Shown piece by piece: positions 24,677 through 34,385 of a stretch of 64,000 nucleotides of DNA. The notes under the pieces were generated by a model. That model was not told where the DNA came from, made no database searches, and saw only the letters and a program-made list of their open reading frames with translations. Source of the stretch: Streptomyces sp. AM 2-1-1 (GTDB lineage Bacteria > Actinomycetota > Actinomycetes > Streptomycetales > Streptomycetaceae); the NCBI RefSeq assembly GCF_029167645.1, contig NZ_CP119147.1:1054001-1118000 (forward strand). The letters are read 5' to 3'. A program made the translations under genes and the position numbers. Within the stretch, counting starts at the first letter, position 1, and the number at the start of each line of letters is the position of its first letter.

Positions 24677-26472
24677 GCGGCGAGCCGGGCGCCACCGGCG
24701 GAGCCACCCGGACCACCGGGACCGAGCAGAAGTGGGGGCGGCCGGCGGCGGGGCGGGAACCTGCCGCGGCGGCTCTGCTGGCCTGGCTCGCGGACGCGGG
24801 GGCGCCCCGGATCTGCCTCGTCACCGGTGGCGCGGGGCGCGGTAAGTCGGCGCTGCTGGCATGGCTCGTCGCCCACGGCAGGCGTCCGGGAACACCTCCG
24901 ATGCGGCGTGTGCACGCCTTCGCACCCCTCACCGGCCGCACGGCGACGACGGCGGCCTGGACCCTCGCGGACCAGCTGTCGGTGACGGCACGGACGCCCG
25001 GCGCACTGGTGGACGCGGTGGCCGGCGACGGCCGCCGTACGGTCGTCGTCCTTCCCGACCTGCACGCGGCCGACGGTCCCGAGGGCGTGGCCGAACTGGT
25101 CCTGGCCCTCGCCGAGTCGGACCACGTACGGCTGATCGTCGAGGTGCGGAGCCGGACGCCCGCCGAGCGGGCCCTCACGGAGGCCCGGTGTGCGGTGATG
25201 GACCTCGACGAGGCCCGGTGGACCGACCCCGCCCGGTACGCCTCCTGGCCGGCCCGGCCCCGGCAGGGCGCGCCAAAGCCGGCTGGGCCCGATCCGGCAT
25301 CCGCGCCCGTGGCCCCGGTCGACCTGGACGATCCCGCCTCGGTCTGCACGGCGGACCCGTGGCAGGTCTCCGCCCTGTACGAGCGCTCCGGCGACGCCCA
25401 CGGAGGCCTGCGGGCGGCCTGGTTGCGGGCCGGCGCCTCGCTCACGCGGGAACAGGCGGCGCCGGAGCGGGCCGGTGTCCTGCTGACCGCCCTGGGGAAC
25501 GACGCGGATCCCCGGCTGTCGGCGGCGCTCGCGCGCTGCGCCGAGGGTGCCCGGTGGCGTGTCCGATGGCGGTGCGTGGCGGGCGACGCCCGGCCGCCGT
25601 GGCCCGGACCGGCCCGAGCCCTCGCGGCGGGCCGGGGGGTGCTCGACGGACGACTGGTCGTGACGGACCATCAGGGCACGATCCGCGTGCTGGAGGGCGC
25701 GGACGCCTCACCGGTGGGAAGACTTGCGAAGTCCCGGCTGTCTTGTGGTGCGTTGGTGGTTCACGAGGACGGCGCCGTGACGATCCTGGACGCGCACGGG
25801 TCGCTCTTCACGCAGCGCGCGGCGCCGGGCGCCGGGACGGCGGGCCTGTCCGCCCTGCTGTACGCCGGCCCGTCGGCCCACGACCGGCTCCTGGAGGCGG
25901 CGCGGGCGTACGCGGAGGGCGTCGCCGCGACCGCACTGGCCGCCTGCGACGGCGTACTCGCGGTGGCCGACGGGGCGGGCACGGTGCATGTCCTCACCGA
26001 CCGGAGCGACCGACGAGGGCTGAGCGACGGAGCCGACGGAGGAAACGGGCCGGGTGTGGTCACCGCTGCACTCCACCGGGGTCCGGTGACCGCCCTCGCG
26101 GCCACCGGCGCCCTGCCGGCCGGACTCGACGCACCGTCACTTCCGTTGGTGTACAGCGGGGGAGCCGACGGGACGGTCCGGGTGTGGGCCCCTCACGGCG
26201 AGTCGCTGGCGACGCCCGTGCTGGCGCGCCCCTGTCCGGTGACGGCGCTGGCGGTGACCACCACGGGAGCGGGGCCCCTGCTGGCCGCCGCCTGGGCGGA
26301 CGGCGTGGTGGTTCACCAGGCCGTGGCCGCGGGCGCCGCGCCCCGCGTCTTCCGCCCCGGCCTGCGGGTGAACGCCCTCGCACTCACCGCGGCGGGCGAC
26401 ATGGTCCTCGGCACGGACGAGAGCCTGATGTGTCTCGCTCCGGCCGACGGCTCCCGGGAAGCGGCGAAGTGA
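24673..26472 (+). CDS. P-loop NTPase with C-terminal WD40/beta-propeller region
   Basis: A 599-residue protein from GTG 24673. ICLVTGGAGRGKSALL is a Walker A near residues 50-65 and VVVLPDLHAAD a likely Walker B near 125, so the N-terminal third is a STAND/AAA-like ATPase. The C-terminal half (about 320-590) has repeated beta-propeller blades ending in motifs such as LVYSGGADGTVRVWAP. Such NTPase plus repeat proteins act as sensors or scaffolds in conflict and signalling systems. It is coupled to the SUKH-deaminase gene and precedes the toxin. A regulatory role in the toxin locus is inference. Confidence 0.75.
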   Translation: MSGEPGATGGATRTTGTEQKWGRPAAGREPAAAALLAWLADAGAPRICLVTGGAGRGKSALLAWLVAHGRRPGTPPMRRVHAFAPLTGRTATTAAWTLADQLSVTARTPGALVDAVAGDGRRTVVVLPDLHAADGPEGVAELVLALAESDHVRLIVEVRSRTPAERALTEARCAVMDLDEARWTDPARYASWPARPRQGAPKPAGPDPASAPVAPVDLDDPASVCTADPWQVSALYERSGDAHGGLRAAWLRAGASLTREQAAPERAGVLLTALGNDADPRLSAALARCAEGARWRVRWRCVAGDARPPWPGPARALAAGRGVLDGRLVVTDHQGTIRVLEGADASPVGRLAKSRLSCGALVVHEDGAVTILDAHGSLFTQRAAPGAGTAGLSALLYAGPSAHDRLLEAARAYAEGVAATALAACDGVLAVADGAGTVHVLTDRSDRRGLSDGADGGNGPGVVTAALHRGPVTALAATGALPAGLDAPSLPLVYSGGADGTVRVWAPHGESLATPVLARPCPVTALAVTTTGAGPLLAAAWADGVVVHQAVAAGAAPRVFRPGLRVNALALTAAGDMVLGTDESLMCLAPADGSREAAK

Positions 26473-26679
26473 GCCGGGTTCCCCGAACCACCCCTCAGCA
26501 GCCACCGCTTGAGGGGTCTGCCTCCCTGGCCCGCCCTCTCGCATCTCCATGTCGCATTCCTGTCATGGCTTCCTCCCAGCCCTTGCGCCGGCCCCGGCAC
26601 CGGTAGCTACCTTCTCCTCGTACGTCGAACGGGTCGAACGGGTCGGCCCCTTCGACGGGCCGAGCGGGGAGGGAGCGGC

Positions 26680-28404
26680 ATGGGTTACACGATCCCGGGC
26701 TGGCTCGACGAGGTCCTGGACTTCATCGGCATCAAGTTCCCGAACGTCGACGAGGACGACTACCGCGAAATGGCCACGGCCATGCGGGACTTCGCCGGCA
26801 AGTTCGAAGGACACAGCGGCGACGCCCACCAGGCGGTCTCCCGCATCCTGCTCTCCTCCCAGGGCTGGGCCGTCGACGCGATGGAGCAGCACTGGAACAA
26901 GGTCCGGGTCAGTCATCTCGACAAACTCCCGGAGCTGGCGCGGCTGCTCGCGGACGCCTGCGACATCCTCGCGGACATCATCTTCGCGCTGAAGACCAAG
27001 GCGGAGGTCGAACTGGGCGTGATGGCGGCCTCGGTGGGCGTCTCCGCCGGGCTCGCCGTGGTCACCGGCGGCCTGTCGGCCCTGATCGGCGCGGCCGAGG
27101 TCGCCGCCATGCGACAGCTGGTGAAGCGGCTCGTCGACGAGGCGGTGGACCGCATCGTCGACGAGGTGCTCGCGAAGATCACCGAGCCGATCAACGCCAA
27201 ACTGGAGGCGATGGTCGCGGACATGGTCCTCGATATCGCCGAGGGAGCCTTCTCGGTGCCCCCGGCCGACGGCGGGCCGTCGGGGCCCGGCAAGCCGGGT
27301 CCCGACGGCCTGCACCTGGCGTCGGCCGGCGGCGGCACGGGGTACGCCCCGGTGACCTACATCGACCACGTCGCGCTCGTGGACGGTGCGGACAAGGTCT
27401 CCGCGCACGGCGGCGAGTTGAGGCAGAGTTCGGCCGCGCACCTGTCCAGGGCGCGGAGCGCGTTCGGCCGGAGCAAGGGCCGTGATCCGTTCACCCAGGT
27501 CTTCGACGGCGTCCTGCACGGGGCGCTCAAGGGGTCGGAGAAGGCCCTCGGGAAGATAGCCAAGCACGTCACCGAGACGGTCCCCGCCGGTGTCAAGGCC
27601 ACCTCCAAGACGCTCAAGGGCACGGACCACGACGTCGAGGACATCCTGGACAAGATCAAGAACAAGAAGGGCGGCTCCGGTGACACACCGATGTACCTGC
27701 TGGACGCGGACGGCTCGGTACGGCGGCTCCTGCCGGACGGGAGCGCGCACCCGCTGAGACAGGACGACACCTCCGGCGTCCACTCCGTGCTCAACGGCGG
27801 CCAGGCCTGGCACCCCTGGCACTCCACCGACAAGAAGGGGTACGGGGTGAAGGACGGCGGGGAGAACGCTCCCCGGGTCACCTCGGAGAAGATCCCGCCG
27901 GGCTCCAGCGACCTGGCCCGTGCCACCCAGATCGCCCGCTACCACAACGCGCACGAGCGCCCCGAGATCTACAAGCGCGGCGGTGCGAACTACGCCTCGC
28001 TCCTCTTCGACGACGACGCGGACCGGCGGTTCATACTGGTCGGCACCAGCGATCCGGTGCACTCGGAGAGGATTCTCGGATACCCGATTCTCCATTCCTC
28101 GGAGCAGGCGCACGTCAACGCGCTCTACACGGAGCGCGAGCCCTGCCAGGAGACCAACATGTACTGCGACCAGTGGCTGGCGCAGCACTTCGACGAGAAC
28201 ATGGACGTCACCCACAGCGCGAAGTACGACCAGGACGAGAAACGCCCCGACAGCGACACCGAACTGAGCAAGTGGAAACAGGACCGGGAGCACCGGGCGT
28301 ACGTCAAGTGGCTGCACGAGCAGTGGGCGGCGCACGGTGTGGACGGCGGAGCGACCGGCACTATGATCGACCTCTCCCCCTCCGAGAACAGGTTCGTTCC
28401 CTGA
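26680..28404 (+). CDS. Polymorphic toxin with WXG100-like N-terminus and deaminase C-terminus
   Basis: A 574-residue protein. Residues 1-110 are helical, with a WXG100-like hairpin (FAGKFEGHSGDAHQAV, then QGWAVDAMEQHW), suggesting ESX/type VII delivery. Residues about 120-200 include a glycine/alanine-rich hydrophobic stretch and long helices, and 210-400 form a polar linker. The C-terminal deaminase has His461-Ser-Glu463 (HSERILG) and Pro488-Cys489 to Cys496 (PCQETNMYC), then DVTHSAKYD. This is the same layout as the deaminase in the 23804 gene. It would deaminate bases in nucleic acids or nucleotides of a rival. ATG 26680 follows GGGGAGGGAG. The immunity gene lies 114 bp downstream. Confidence 0.8.
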   Translation: MGYTIPGWLDEVLDFIGIKFPNVDEDDYREMATAMRDFAGKFEGHSGDAHQAVSRILLSSQGWAVDAMEQHWNKVRVSHLDKLPELARLLADACDILADIIFALKTKAEVELGVMAASVGVSAGLAVVTGGLSALIGAAEVAAMRQLVKRLVDEAVDRIVDEVLAKITEPINAKLEAMVADMVLDIAEGAFSVPPADGGPSGPGKPGPDGLHLASAGGGTGYAPVTYIDHVALVDGADKVSAHGGELRQSSAAHLSRARSAFGRSKGRDPFTQVFDGVLHGALKGSEKALGKIAKHVTETVPAGVKATSKTLKGTDHDVEDILDKIKNKKGGSGDTPMYLLDADGSVRRLLPDGSAHPLRQDDTSGVHSVLNGGQAWHPWHSTDKKGYGVKDGGENAPRVTSEKIPPGSSDLARATQIARYHNAHERPEIYKRGGANYASLLFDDDADRRFILVGTSDPVHSERILGYPILHSSEQAHVNALYTEREPCQETNMYCDQWLAQHFDENMDVTHSAKYDQDEKRPDSDTELSKWKQDREHRAYVKWLHEQWAAHGVDGGATGTMIDLSPSENRFVP

Positions 28405-28518
28405 CGCTCCGGATCGTCCCGCGAGCCCACGGGGCCACGAGCCCACGGGCCGCGCTGAGCGCGTTCCGCGCCCCTCGGTGGGACTGCCCGAGAACGACGA
28501 GAGAGTGACGAGGGTCCG

Positions 28519-29091
28519 ATGCTGTTCGCGCTGTCCCGAGAAGAGTTGGTCGCCTCCCTGGGCGAGGAAGCTGTTTTCGTGGCGCCCTCCGGTTCCCTGG
28601 AGCCTGCGGCCGAGAACTCCCCCGCAGGCCGGCTGCTGACCTCGGTCGGCATCCCGACGGGAGTCTTCCAGCCGCAGAAGCGCATGGAGTCGGGCCGTTT
28701 TCCGCTCGTGGACGAACGGATCGAGCTCACCGGGTACGAAGCTCCGCCCGGGTGCGGAGCATGGGTGGTGTTCGGCTGGATCCCGCAGACCCACCTGGCT
28801 CTGGATCCCGGGACCGGGAAGGTCCACGGGTTCTCCGAGAACGGCGGTCCGGTACAGGAGGTGCACGCGGACATGTCCTCCCTCTCCTACCTCGCTTTCG
28901 CCCTGCACCGGCTCCTGAAGGAGTTCACCTGGAGCGACGACGAGGAGGACGAGGAGGACGACTTCGAGCGGCTCGCGCACTCCCTGGAGCAGATCCGCGC
29001 GACGGTGTCCGCCCGTGATCCGCTGCCCTTCACCGGTGGCAGTGTCTGGCCCGCCGTGCTGGACGACATGGAAGCGGGCATGTGGTCCTGA
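28519..29091 (+). CDS. SUKH-4-like immunity protein
   Basis: A 190-residue protein with no membrane segment. LLTSVGIPTGVFQP, HLALDPGTGKVHGF, LSYLAFALHRLLKEF and the terminal VWPAVLDDMEAGMW fit the SUKH-4 immunity fold. An acidic run (DDEEDEEDDFE) sits at about 142-153 and may mimic nucleic acid to block a deaminase active site (inference). The position straight after the toxin is the classical toxin-immunity arrangement. ATG 28519 is preceded by GACGAGGG. Confidence 0.8.
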   Translation: MLFALSREELVASLGEEAVFVAPSGSLEPAAENSPAGRLLTSVGIPTGVFQPQKRMESGRFPLVDERIELTGYEAPPGCGAWVVFGWIPQTHLALDPGTGKVHGFSENGGPVQEVHADMSSLSYLAFALHRLLKEFTWSDDEEDEEDDFERLAHSLEQIRATVSARDPLPFTGGSVWPAVLDDMEAGMWS

Positions 29092-29179
29092 CCGGACCGA
29101 GGGCGGTGCGGCGGCCACCCGTCGTGGGAAGCCGTCTTCTGCTGGGGCATGACGTGCCGCCGCGTGGGCCGTGGCGCGT

Positions 29180-29806
29180 TCAGGGCGTCGCGGCGGAGAC
29201 CACGTAGACGACCGGCGACGCCGGGTCGGTCATGTTCACGGTGATGTTCTGGGTGGGCCGGGGGTCCTTGTTGGCGTGGGTGGTCCCGGCCCAGTCGGCG
29301 GCCGGCCAGAAGTTCCAGTCGGTGATCCTGATGTCCCGCTGGGAGATCGTGATCTTCCCGGTCCTCAGGGCCGCGCGGTTGGTTCCCACGCCGCTCAGGA
29401 AACGGTCGAGACCGGCGGAGGTGGTCCGGAACTTCAGGTACATCCGGCTCGCCTTCCAGTTGTTGGTCTCGTAGTACTGGACGCCGGTCGCGTTCCCCGG
29501 CACGGGCACCTCGAAGATCCGCCGCTGCATCCGTGACGGCCAGCTGGCGCGAAGCCCCTGGGCCGCCGCCTCGGCCTCCTTGTCCTTGCCGGACCGGCGG
29601 CTCTGGCCCGCCGAGACGAGCAGGTACCCGGCCGGGATCCCGATCAGCAGCACGATGATCGTCGCGGTGATCAGCCGTCTGCGGAAGATCCGGCGCGGGT
29701 CGCGCTCGGCTCCGTCCTCACGGGGCGCGCCAGAGGGCGCCGGCGCGGAGGGCTCGGCGACGGCGACCACGGTTCCCTCGGGACTCGGATGCTCGGCTGC
29801 GGTCAT
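29180..29806 (-). CDS. Single-pass membrane-anchored protein at end of sugar ABC operon
   Basis: A 208-residue protein with a Pro/Ala/Glu-rich cytosolic N-terminus, one membrane helix (about 45-66, ITATIIVLLIGIPAGYLL), and an extracytoplasmic domain of about 140 residues. That domain contains ETNNWKASRMYLKFRT and DWNFWPAADWAG and has no cysteines. No family is recognised. It follows the ROK kinase by 106 bp on the same strand and is the last gene of the cluster. It may be an accessory surface component, or just a conserved neighbour. Confidence 0.65.
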   Translation of the reverse strand: MTAAEHPSPEGTVVAVAEPSAPAPSGAPREDGAERDPRRIFRRRLITATIIVLLIGIPAGYLLVSAGQSRRSGKDKEAEAAAQGLRASWPSRMQRRIFEVPVPGNATGVQYYETNNWKASRMYLKFRTTSAGLDRFLSGVGTNRAALRTGKITISQRDIRITDWNFWPAADWAGTTHANKDPRPTQNITVNMTDPASPVVYVVSAATP

Positions 29807-29912
29807 GATCTCAGGATCCCTCGGAGCTTCGGTACGCGGACGGACGGGGGCGTGGGCGCGGGGCGGGCGGCGACGCGCGGCGGAAGGGCTCCGCGCCGGC
29901 CCGGCCCGGCGG

Positions 29913-31079
29913 TCAGTCTTCCGTCCGGGTGCTCCGGGTGCTGCGCAGGGTGCTCGCGGCCTGGTCGTAGATCTGCGCGTACCGCTCGTACCGTTCGACC
30001 CGGCGGCGGTTGGCGCGGCGGAAGCGGCGGGCGACGAGCCGGGCCAGGTCGGCGGCGCCGACCATGCCGGCCTCCGGGCCGAGCTGGGCCCGTACGATCC
30101 GGGCCTCGGGGCGGTAGCCGCGACCGGTGAGGTGGCGCTTGAAGGCGTCCCGGGCGGGGCCGATCAGCAGGTCGTCGGCGGCGCTGACGCCGCCGCCGAT
30201 GACGAAGCACGACGGGTCGAGGGCGGCGGCGAGGTTGGCGATGCCGACGCCGAGCCACTGCCCGATGTCCTGGAAGAGCTCGATGCACATCGCATCGCCT
30301 TCGCGGGCCAGCTCGGTGATGAGCGGCCCGGTGATCTCGGGGACGTTGCCCTTGACCCGCTCGATGATGTTGTACGCCACCGGGGAGTCGGCGGCGGCCA
30401 GCTCCTTGGCCTCGCGGACGAGCGCGTTGCCGGAGCTGTACTGCTCCCAGCAGCCCCGGTTGCCGCAGGGGCAGCGGTGGCCGCCGGGGACGACCTGCAT
30501 GTGCCCGAATTCGCCGGCCACACCGTACCGGCCCCGTTTGACCTGCCCGTCCTCCAGGATCGCGCCGCCGATGCCGGTGCCGAGGGTGATCATCACCAGG
30601 TGGTCCTCGCCCCGGCCGGCGCCGAACCGCCACTCCGCCCAGGCGGCGGTGTTGGCGTCGTTGTCGACCATGACGGGGACGACGAGGCGGGAGGCGAGGG
30701 CGTCGCGCAGCGGCTCGTCGCGCCAGGCGAGGTGGGGGGCGAACAGCACCTTGGAGCGGTCCGCGTCGACCCAGCCCGCCGCGCCGATGCCGACCGCGTG
30801 CACGTCGTGGCGGTCGGAGAGGTCCAGGACCAGCTCGACGATGGTGTCCTCGACGACCCGGGGGCTCTTGGACTTGTCGGGCGTCTCGGTGCGCAGCGTC
30901 TCCAGGATGTTGCCGTCGGCGTCGACGACGCCGGCCATCACCTTGGTCCCGCCGATGTCGATGCCGACGGTCGGGACGCGGGGAGCGGTGAGGTGGGAGC
31001 GCCGCTCGCGCGTACCGACGGTCTTGAGGACGGTGGCGCGGGCGGAGCCGCGGTGGGTGAAGTCGCGGTACGTGCTCAT
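29913..31079 (-). CDS. ROK-family sugar kinase
   Basis: A 388-residue protein. VGIDIGGTKVMAGV is the phosphate-1/ATP motif, VDNDANTAAWAEW carries the catalytic Asp, and TLGTGIGGAI is the phosphate-2 loop. GEFGHMQV with GHRCPCGNRGCWEQ gives the ROK His and three-Cys zinc site. There is no N-terminal helix-turn-helix, so this is a kinase and not a ROK repressor. It carries about 35 extra N-terminal and 35 C-terminal residues compared with glucokinase. It sits between ABC transporter genes and a membrane protein on one strand, so it likely phosphorylates the imported sugar. Confidence 0.9.
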   Translation of the reverse strand: MSTYRDFTHRGSARATVLKTVGTRERRSHLTAPRVPTVGIDIGGTKVMAGVVDADGNILETLRTETPDKSKSPRVVEDTIVELVLDLSDRHDVHAVGIGAAGWVDADRSKVLFAPHLAWRDEPLRDALASRLVVPVMVDNDANTAAWAEWRFGAGRGEDHLVMITLGTGIGGAILEDGQVKRGRYGVAGEFGHMQVVPGGHRCPCGNRGCWEQYSSGNALVREAKELAAADSPVAYNIIERVKGNVPEITGPLITELAREGDAMCIELFQDIGQWLGVGIANLAAALDPSCFVIGGGVSAADDLLIGPARDAFKRHLTGRGYRPEARIVRAQLGPEAGMVGAADLARLVARRFRRANRRRVERYERYAQIYDQAASTLRSTRSTRTED

Positions 31080-31215
31080 CGTCCCTGCGGTGTCTGGAGC
31101 GGCCGGCGGGTCACTGCTGCCGGCGGCGGACGGCGCCCACCTCCACCGATTCTGCCACTGCCGTCCGCCCTCAGCCGCCGCGGCGATGTCCGTCGCGGCG
31201 GCTGCGGGCCTCGCG

Positions 31216-32067
31216 TCAGTCGGTGTCGCCGGCCACCGGGTGTCCGCCGATGGAGGTCGGCGCGGGGGCGCGTTCGAGCTCGTGGCTGAGTTCGTCGAGC
31301 TCGCTGCCGCCCGCCATCTGCCGGGTGAGCTCGTCGAGCGTGACGTCGCCCTTGGTGTGGCTGCCGGCCATCGCGCCGCGCTTGAGGAGGACGAACCGGT
31401 CGCCGACGAGGTAGGCGTGGTGCGGGTTGTGGGTGATGAGGACCACTCCCAGTCCGGCGTCGCGGGCCGCCGCGACGTACTTCAGTACGACTCCCGACTG
31501 CTTGACGCCGAGGGCGGCGGTGGGCTCGTCCAGGACGAGGACCCTGGCGCCGAAGTGGACGGCCCGCGCGATGGCCACGCACTGCCGCTCGCCGCCGGAG
31601 AGCGTGCCGATCGGCTGGTCGACGTCGCGCAGGTCGATGCCCATGCGCAGCAGCTCGGCGCGGGTCGTCTCGCGCATCAGCCTGACATCCAGGCGCTTGA
31701 ACGGGCCGGATCCGGTGGTCGGCTCCGAACCGAGGAAGAAGTTGCGCCAGACCGGCATGAGCGGGACGACGGCGAGGTCCTGGTAGACCGTGGCGATGCC
31801 CCGGTCGAGGGCGTCGCGGGGGTTGGCGAGCGTGGTCTCCTCCCCCTCGATCCGGAAGGCGCCCTCGTCGTGCCGGTGCAGACCGGCGATGATCTTGATG
31901 AGGGTGGACTTGCCGGCACCGTTGTCGCCGAGCACGCAGGTGATCTCGCCCGCGTGGACCTCCAGCGAGACGTCGGTCAGCGCCTTGATGCTGCCGTAGA
32001 ACTTGCTGACGTGGTCGAGCTGGACCAGCGGCCGGGGGGCAGCCGCCCGGGTGTCCGGGGCCGTCAT
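31216..32067 (-). CDS. Sugar ABC transporter ATP-binding protein (single NBD)
   Basis: A 283-residue protein. [10 protein letters not shown] is Walker [16 protein letters not shown] the ABC signature, [12 protein letters not shown]alker B, and THNPHHAY has the switch His. Carbohydrate importers of the ribose/xylose class usually carry two fused NBDs (about 500 residues). This one has a single domain, as in FrcA-type systems, and would act as a dimer. ATG 32067 overlaps the permease stop. It energises import with the permease and lipoprotein upstream. Confidence 0.92.
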   Translation of the reverse strand: MTAPDTRAAAPRPLVQLDHVSKFYGSIKALTDVSLEVHAGEITCVLGDNGAGKSTLIKIIAGLHRHDEGAFRIEGEETTLANPRDALDRGIATVYQDLAVVPLMPVWRNFFLGSEPTTGSGPFKRLDVRLMRETTRAELLRMGIDLRDVDQPIGTLSGGERQCVAIARAVHFGARVLVLDEPTAALGVKQSGVVLKYVAAARDAGLGVVLITHNPHHAYLVGDRFVLLKRGAMAGSHTKGDVTLDELTRQMAGGSELDELSHELERAPAPTSIGGHPVAGDTD

Positions 32068-33128
32068 GTCGTCGCCTCCGCGCGCTTGCGTACCCATGTG
32101 TTGAGGAGGGTGGCCAGGAGCAGCATCGCTCCGAGGAAGAACTTGAACCAGTCCGGGTTCCACTCCGCGTAGACGATGCCCTTGCTCGTCATGCCGAAGA
32201 TGACGGCGCCGACGGCCGAGCCGATCGCGGAGCCGTAACCGCCGGTGATCAGGCAGCCGCCGATGACGGCCGCGATGATGTAGGTCAGCTCGTTGCCGAC
32301 GCCCTCGCCGGACTGGACGACGTCGAAGCTGAAGAGCAGGTGCTGGCCGGAGACCCAGGCGGCGAACGCCACACCGAGGTAGAGCCCGATCTTGGTACGG
32401 ATCACCGGGACGCCGACCGCGCGGGCCGCGCTCTCGTCGCCGCCGACCGCGAAGATCCAGTTGCCGAAGCGGGTGCGGAGCAGGATCCAGGTGGCGACGG
32501 CGACCAGGCCCAGCCACCACAGGATCGTCACCTTCAGCTCGACGCCGCCGAGGGTGAGCTGCGAGGCGAAGAGCGCGTGGGCGGAGTCGAAGCCCCACAT
32601 GTCGCCGATCGCCTTGGTCGACACCGTGCCGCTGATGAGCTTGGTGAGACCGAGGTTGAGGCCGGTCAGCATGAGGAAGGTGCCGAGGGTGATGATGAAG
32701 CTCGGCAGCTTCGTCCGGGTCAGCATGAAGCCGTTGAACGCGCCGAAGGCCAGGGTGACCAGCAGCGAGACGAACACCCCGACCCAGACGTTGGCCGTCA
32801 TCTGGTAGCTGAACATCGAGGAGACCAGCGCGGAGCTGGTCACCATGACACCGGCCGAGAGGTCGAACTCGCCGCCGATCATCAGCAGCGCGACGGGCGC
32901 GGCCATGATCCCGATGGTGGAGGCGGCGTAGAGCACCGTGCCGAAGCTGGAGAGCTGGAGGAAGCTGCTCGCGACCACCGAGAAGAAGAGGAAGACCGCG
33001 ACGGCGCCGACGATCGAGCCCAGCTCGGGGCGGCCGAGGAGCCGGCGCAGCGGTGAGGTGCGCAGCAGTCGCTCGTCGGCGCCGCCGGGAGCCGGCGCGG
33101 GGGCCGTGGACTGACCGGTACCCGTCAT
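32064..33128 (-). CDS. Sugar ABC transporter permease
   Basis: A 354-residue polytopic protein with about 9-10 helices and the RbsC/XylH family pattern: [12 protein letters not shown] early, [24 protein letters not shown] in the middle, and [14 protein letters not shown] then [17 protein letters not shown] late. These mark the ribose/xylose/fructose/inositol importer class. ATG 33128 overlaps the stop of the binding-protein gene (ATGA). Confidence 0.92.
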   Translation of the reverse strand: MTGTGQSTAPAPAPGGADERLLRTSPLRRLLGRPELGSIVGAVAVFLFFSVVASSFLQLSSFGTVLYAASTIGIMAAPVALLMIGGEFDLSAGVMVTSSALVSSMFSYQMTANVWVGVFVSLLVTLAFGAFNGFMLTRTKLPSFIITLGTFLMLTGLNLGLTKLISGTVSTKAIGDMWGFDSAHALFASQLTLGGVELKVTILWWLGLVAVATWILLRTRFGNWIFAVGGDESAARAVGVPVIRTKIGLYLGVAFAAWVSGQHLLFSFDVVQSGEGVGNELTYIIAAVIGGCLITGGYGSAIGSAVGAVIFGMTSKGIVYAEWNPDWFKFFLGAMLLLATLLNTWVRKRAEATT

Positions 33129-34144
33129 CGGGTACCCCGGGCGGTGTATTCGGCGAGTGCGTCGGCGTCGGCGGCCGTGATGATCTGCGGGCCGGTGAGG
33201 ACGGGCTGGCCGCCGCCGAGGACGTTGCGGTTGAAGCGGTAGAGCCAGAGCAGGTCGACGGCCTCGTAGCCCTGGAGGAACGGCTGCTGGTCGACGGCGA
33301 AGCCGAGCGTCTTCGCCTTGAGGCCGGCGGCGACCTTGGCGTTCAGGTCGAAGGTGTCGATCTCGGCGTCGCTGCCCGCGGACTTCTTGGCCTGGACGGC
33401 GGCGTCGGCGAAGGGGGCTCCGAGGGTGACGACGGCGTCGATGCTCTTGTCGGTCTGCAGCTTGGCCTCGATGGAGGCCTGGACGTCGGGCATGTTGGTG
33501 CCGTCGACGTAGAGGTTGGTGATCTTGCCGTCGAAGTTCTTCTTCACCCCGGCGCAGCGCTGCTCGTGGCCGACGTTGCCCTGTTCGTGCAGGACGCAGA
33601 GGGCGTTCTCGCGGCCCCGGGTGTTCAGCTCGTCGCCGACGGCCTCGCCGGCGATCGACTCGTCCTGGCCGATGTGGGTGAGCGCGCCGTAGGCCTTGGA
33701 CTCGGCGGAGCCCGAGTTCACGGTGATCACCGGAATGCCGGCCTTGGTGGCCTTGGCGAGGACGTCCTTCATCGCCTCCGGCTTGGCGAGCGAGACGATG
33801 ATGCCGTCGACCTTCTTGTCGATCGCGGTCTGGACGAGCTGCGCCTGCTGCTGCGCCTCGTCGTTGTGCGAGTACAGGAAGTTGATGTTGTCCTTGCCGG
33901 CCGCCTCGTCGGCGCCCTTCTGGACGATGTCCCAGAAGGTGTCGCCATCGCCCGAGTGAGTGATCATGGCGAACGTCCAGCGGGGCGTGTTCACGGCGGA
34001 ACGGCCCTCGGAGGCGGCCTGCGAGGCGGCCGCGCGTTCCTCCGCCCGCTTGCCGCCGGTGCTGCTGCATCCCGCGAGGGAGGCGCCGAGCGCCACTGCC
34101 AGCACGGCGCCCGTCGCGCGTACCCCTGTCCGAACCCTTGCCAC
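33125..34144 (-). CDS. Sugar ABC transporter substrate-binding lipoprotein
   Basis: A 339-residue protein. The signal peptide ends in a lipobox (SLAGC, Cys26), so it is a membrane-anchored lipoprotein. The periplasmic-binding-protein type I fold (about 55-330) shows [38 protein letters not shown] and HIGQDES, as in ribose/inositol-class binding proteins. It is first in the import operon. GTG 34144 has AAGAAGG upstream. The exact sugar is not readable; inositol is suggested by the divergent dehydrogenase but not shown. Confidence 0.9.
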   Translation of the reverse strand: MARVRTGVRATGAVLAVALGASLAGCSSTGGKRAEERAAASQAASEGRSAVNTPRWTFAMITHSGDGDTFWDIVQKGADEAAGKDNINFLYSHNDEAQQQAQLVQTAIDKKVDGIIVSLAKPEAMKDVLAKATKAGIPVITVNSGSAESKAYGALTHIGQDESIAGEAVGDELNTRGRENALCVLHEQGNVGHEQRCAGVKKNFDGKITNLYVDGTNMPDVQASIEAKLQTDKSIDAVVTLGAPFADAAVQAKKSAGSDAEIDTFDLNAKVAAGLKAKTLGFAVDQQPFLQGYEAVDLLWLYRFNRNVLGGGQPVLTGPQIITAADADALAEYTARGTR

Positions 34145-34385
34145 GAAGCCGTGCCCTTCTTGTGCCGCTCACTGTGCCGTCTGGTGCGCCGCGGACATGA
34201 GGAGTCCCGGCCCGGCTGCCCAAGTATCCCCGAGGTTCGACGGGCGGCACCCGGCAGGGCCCGGGCAGATGGGAGGGGCGCCCTGGCGCACGGGCGATTT
34301 CCCAGGTCGCACGGGTGCGGCGGGTGCACGGCGGGGCGACTGCGCGTGCTTGACACGGCGACAGGGCGGACGCCACGGTGAGGCC

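Noticed and set aside
24861-26606. A 581-codon plus-strand frame overlapping the P-loop gene
   Set aside because: Arg/Gly/Pro-rich out-of-frame reading; the other frame has Walker motifs and propeller blades.
28090-28140. Toxin deaminase seemed to lack the HxE motif (HSSE and HVN at the second strand)
   Set aside because: A canonical HSE lies earlier (residues 461-463), so those later residues are not the zinc site.
26563-29118. An 851-codon minus-strand frame over the toxin and immunity genes
   Set aside because: Complement of well-supported plus-strand proteins; composition is Val/Gly/Arg/Asp-rich with no domain.
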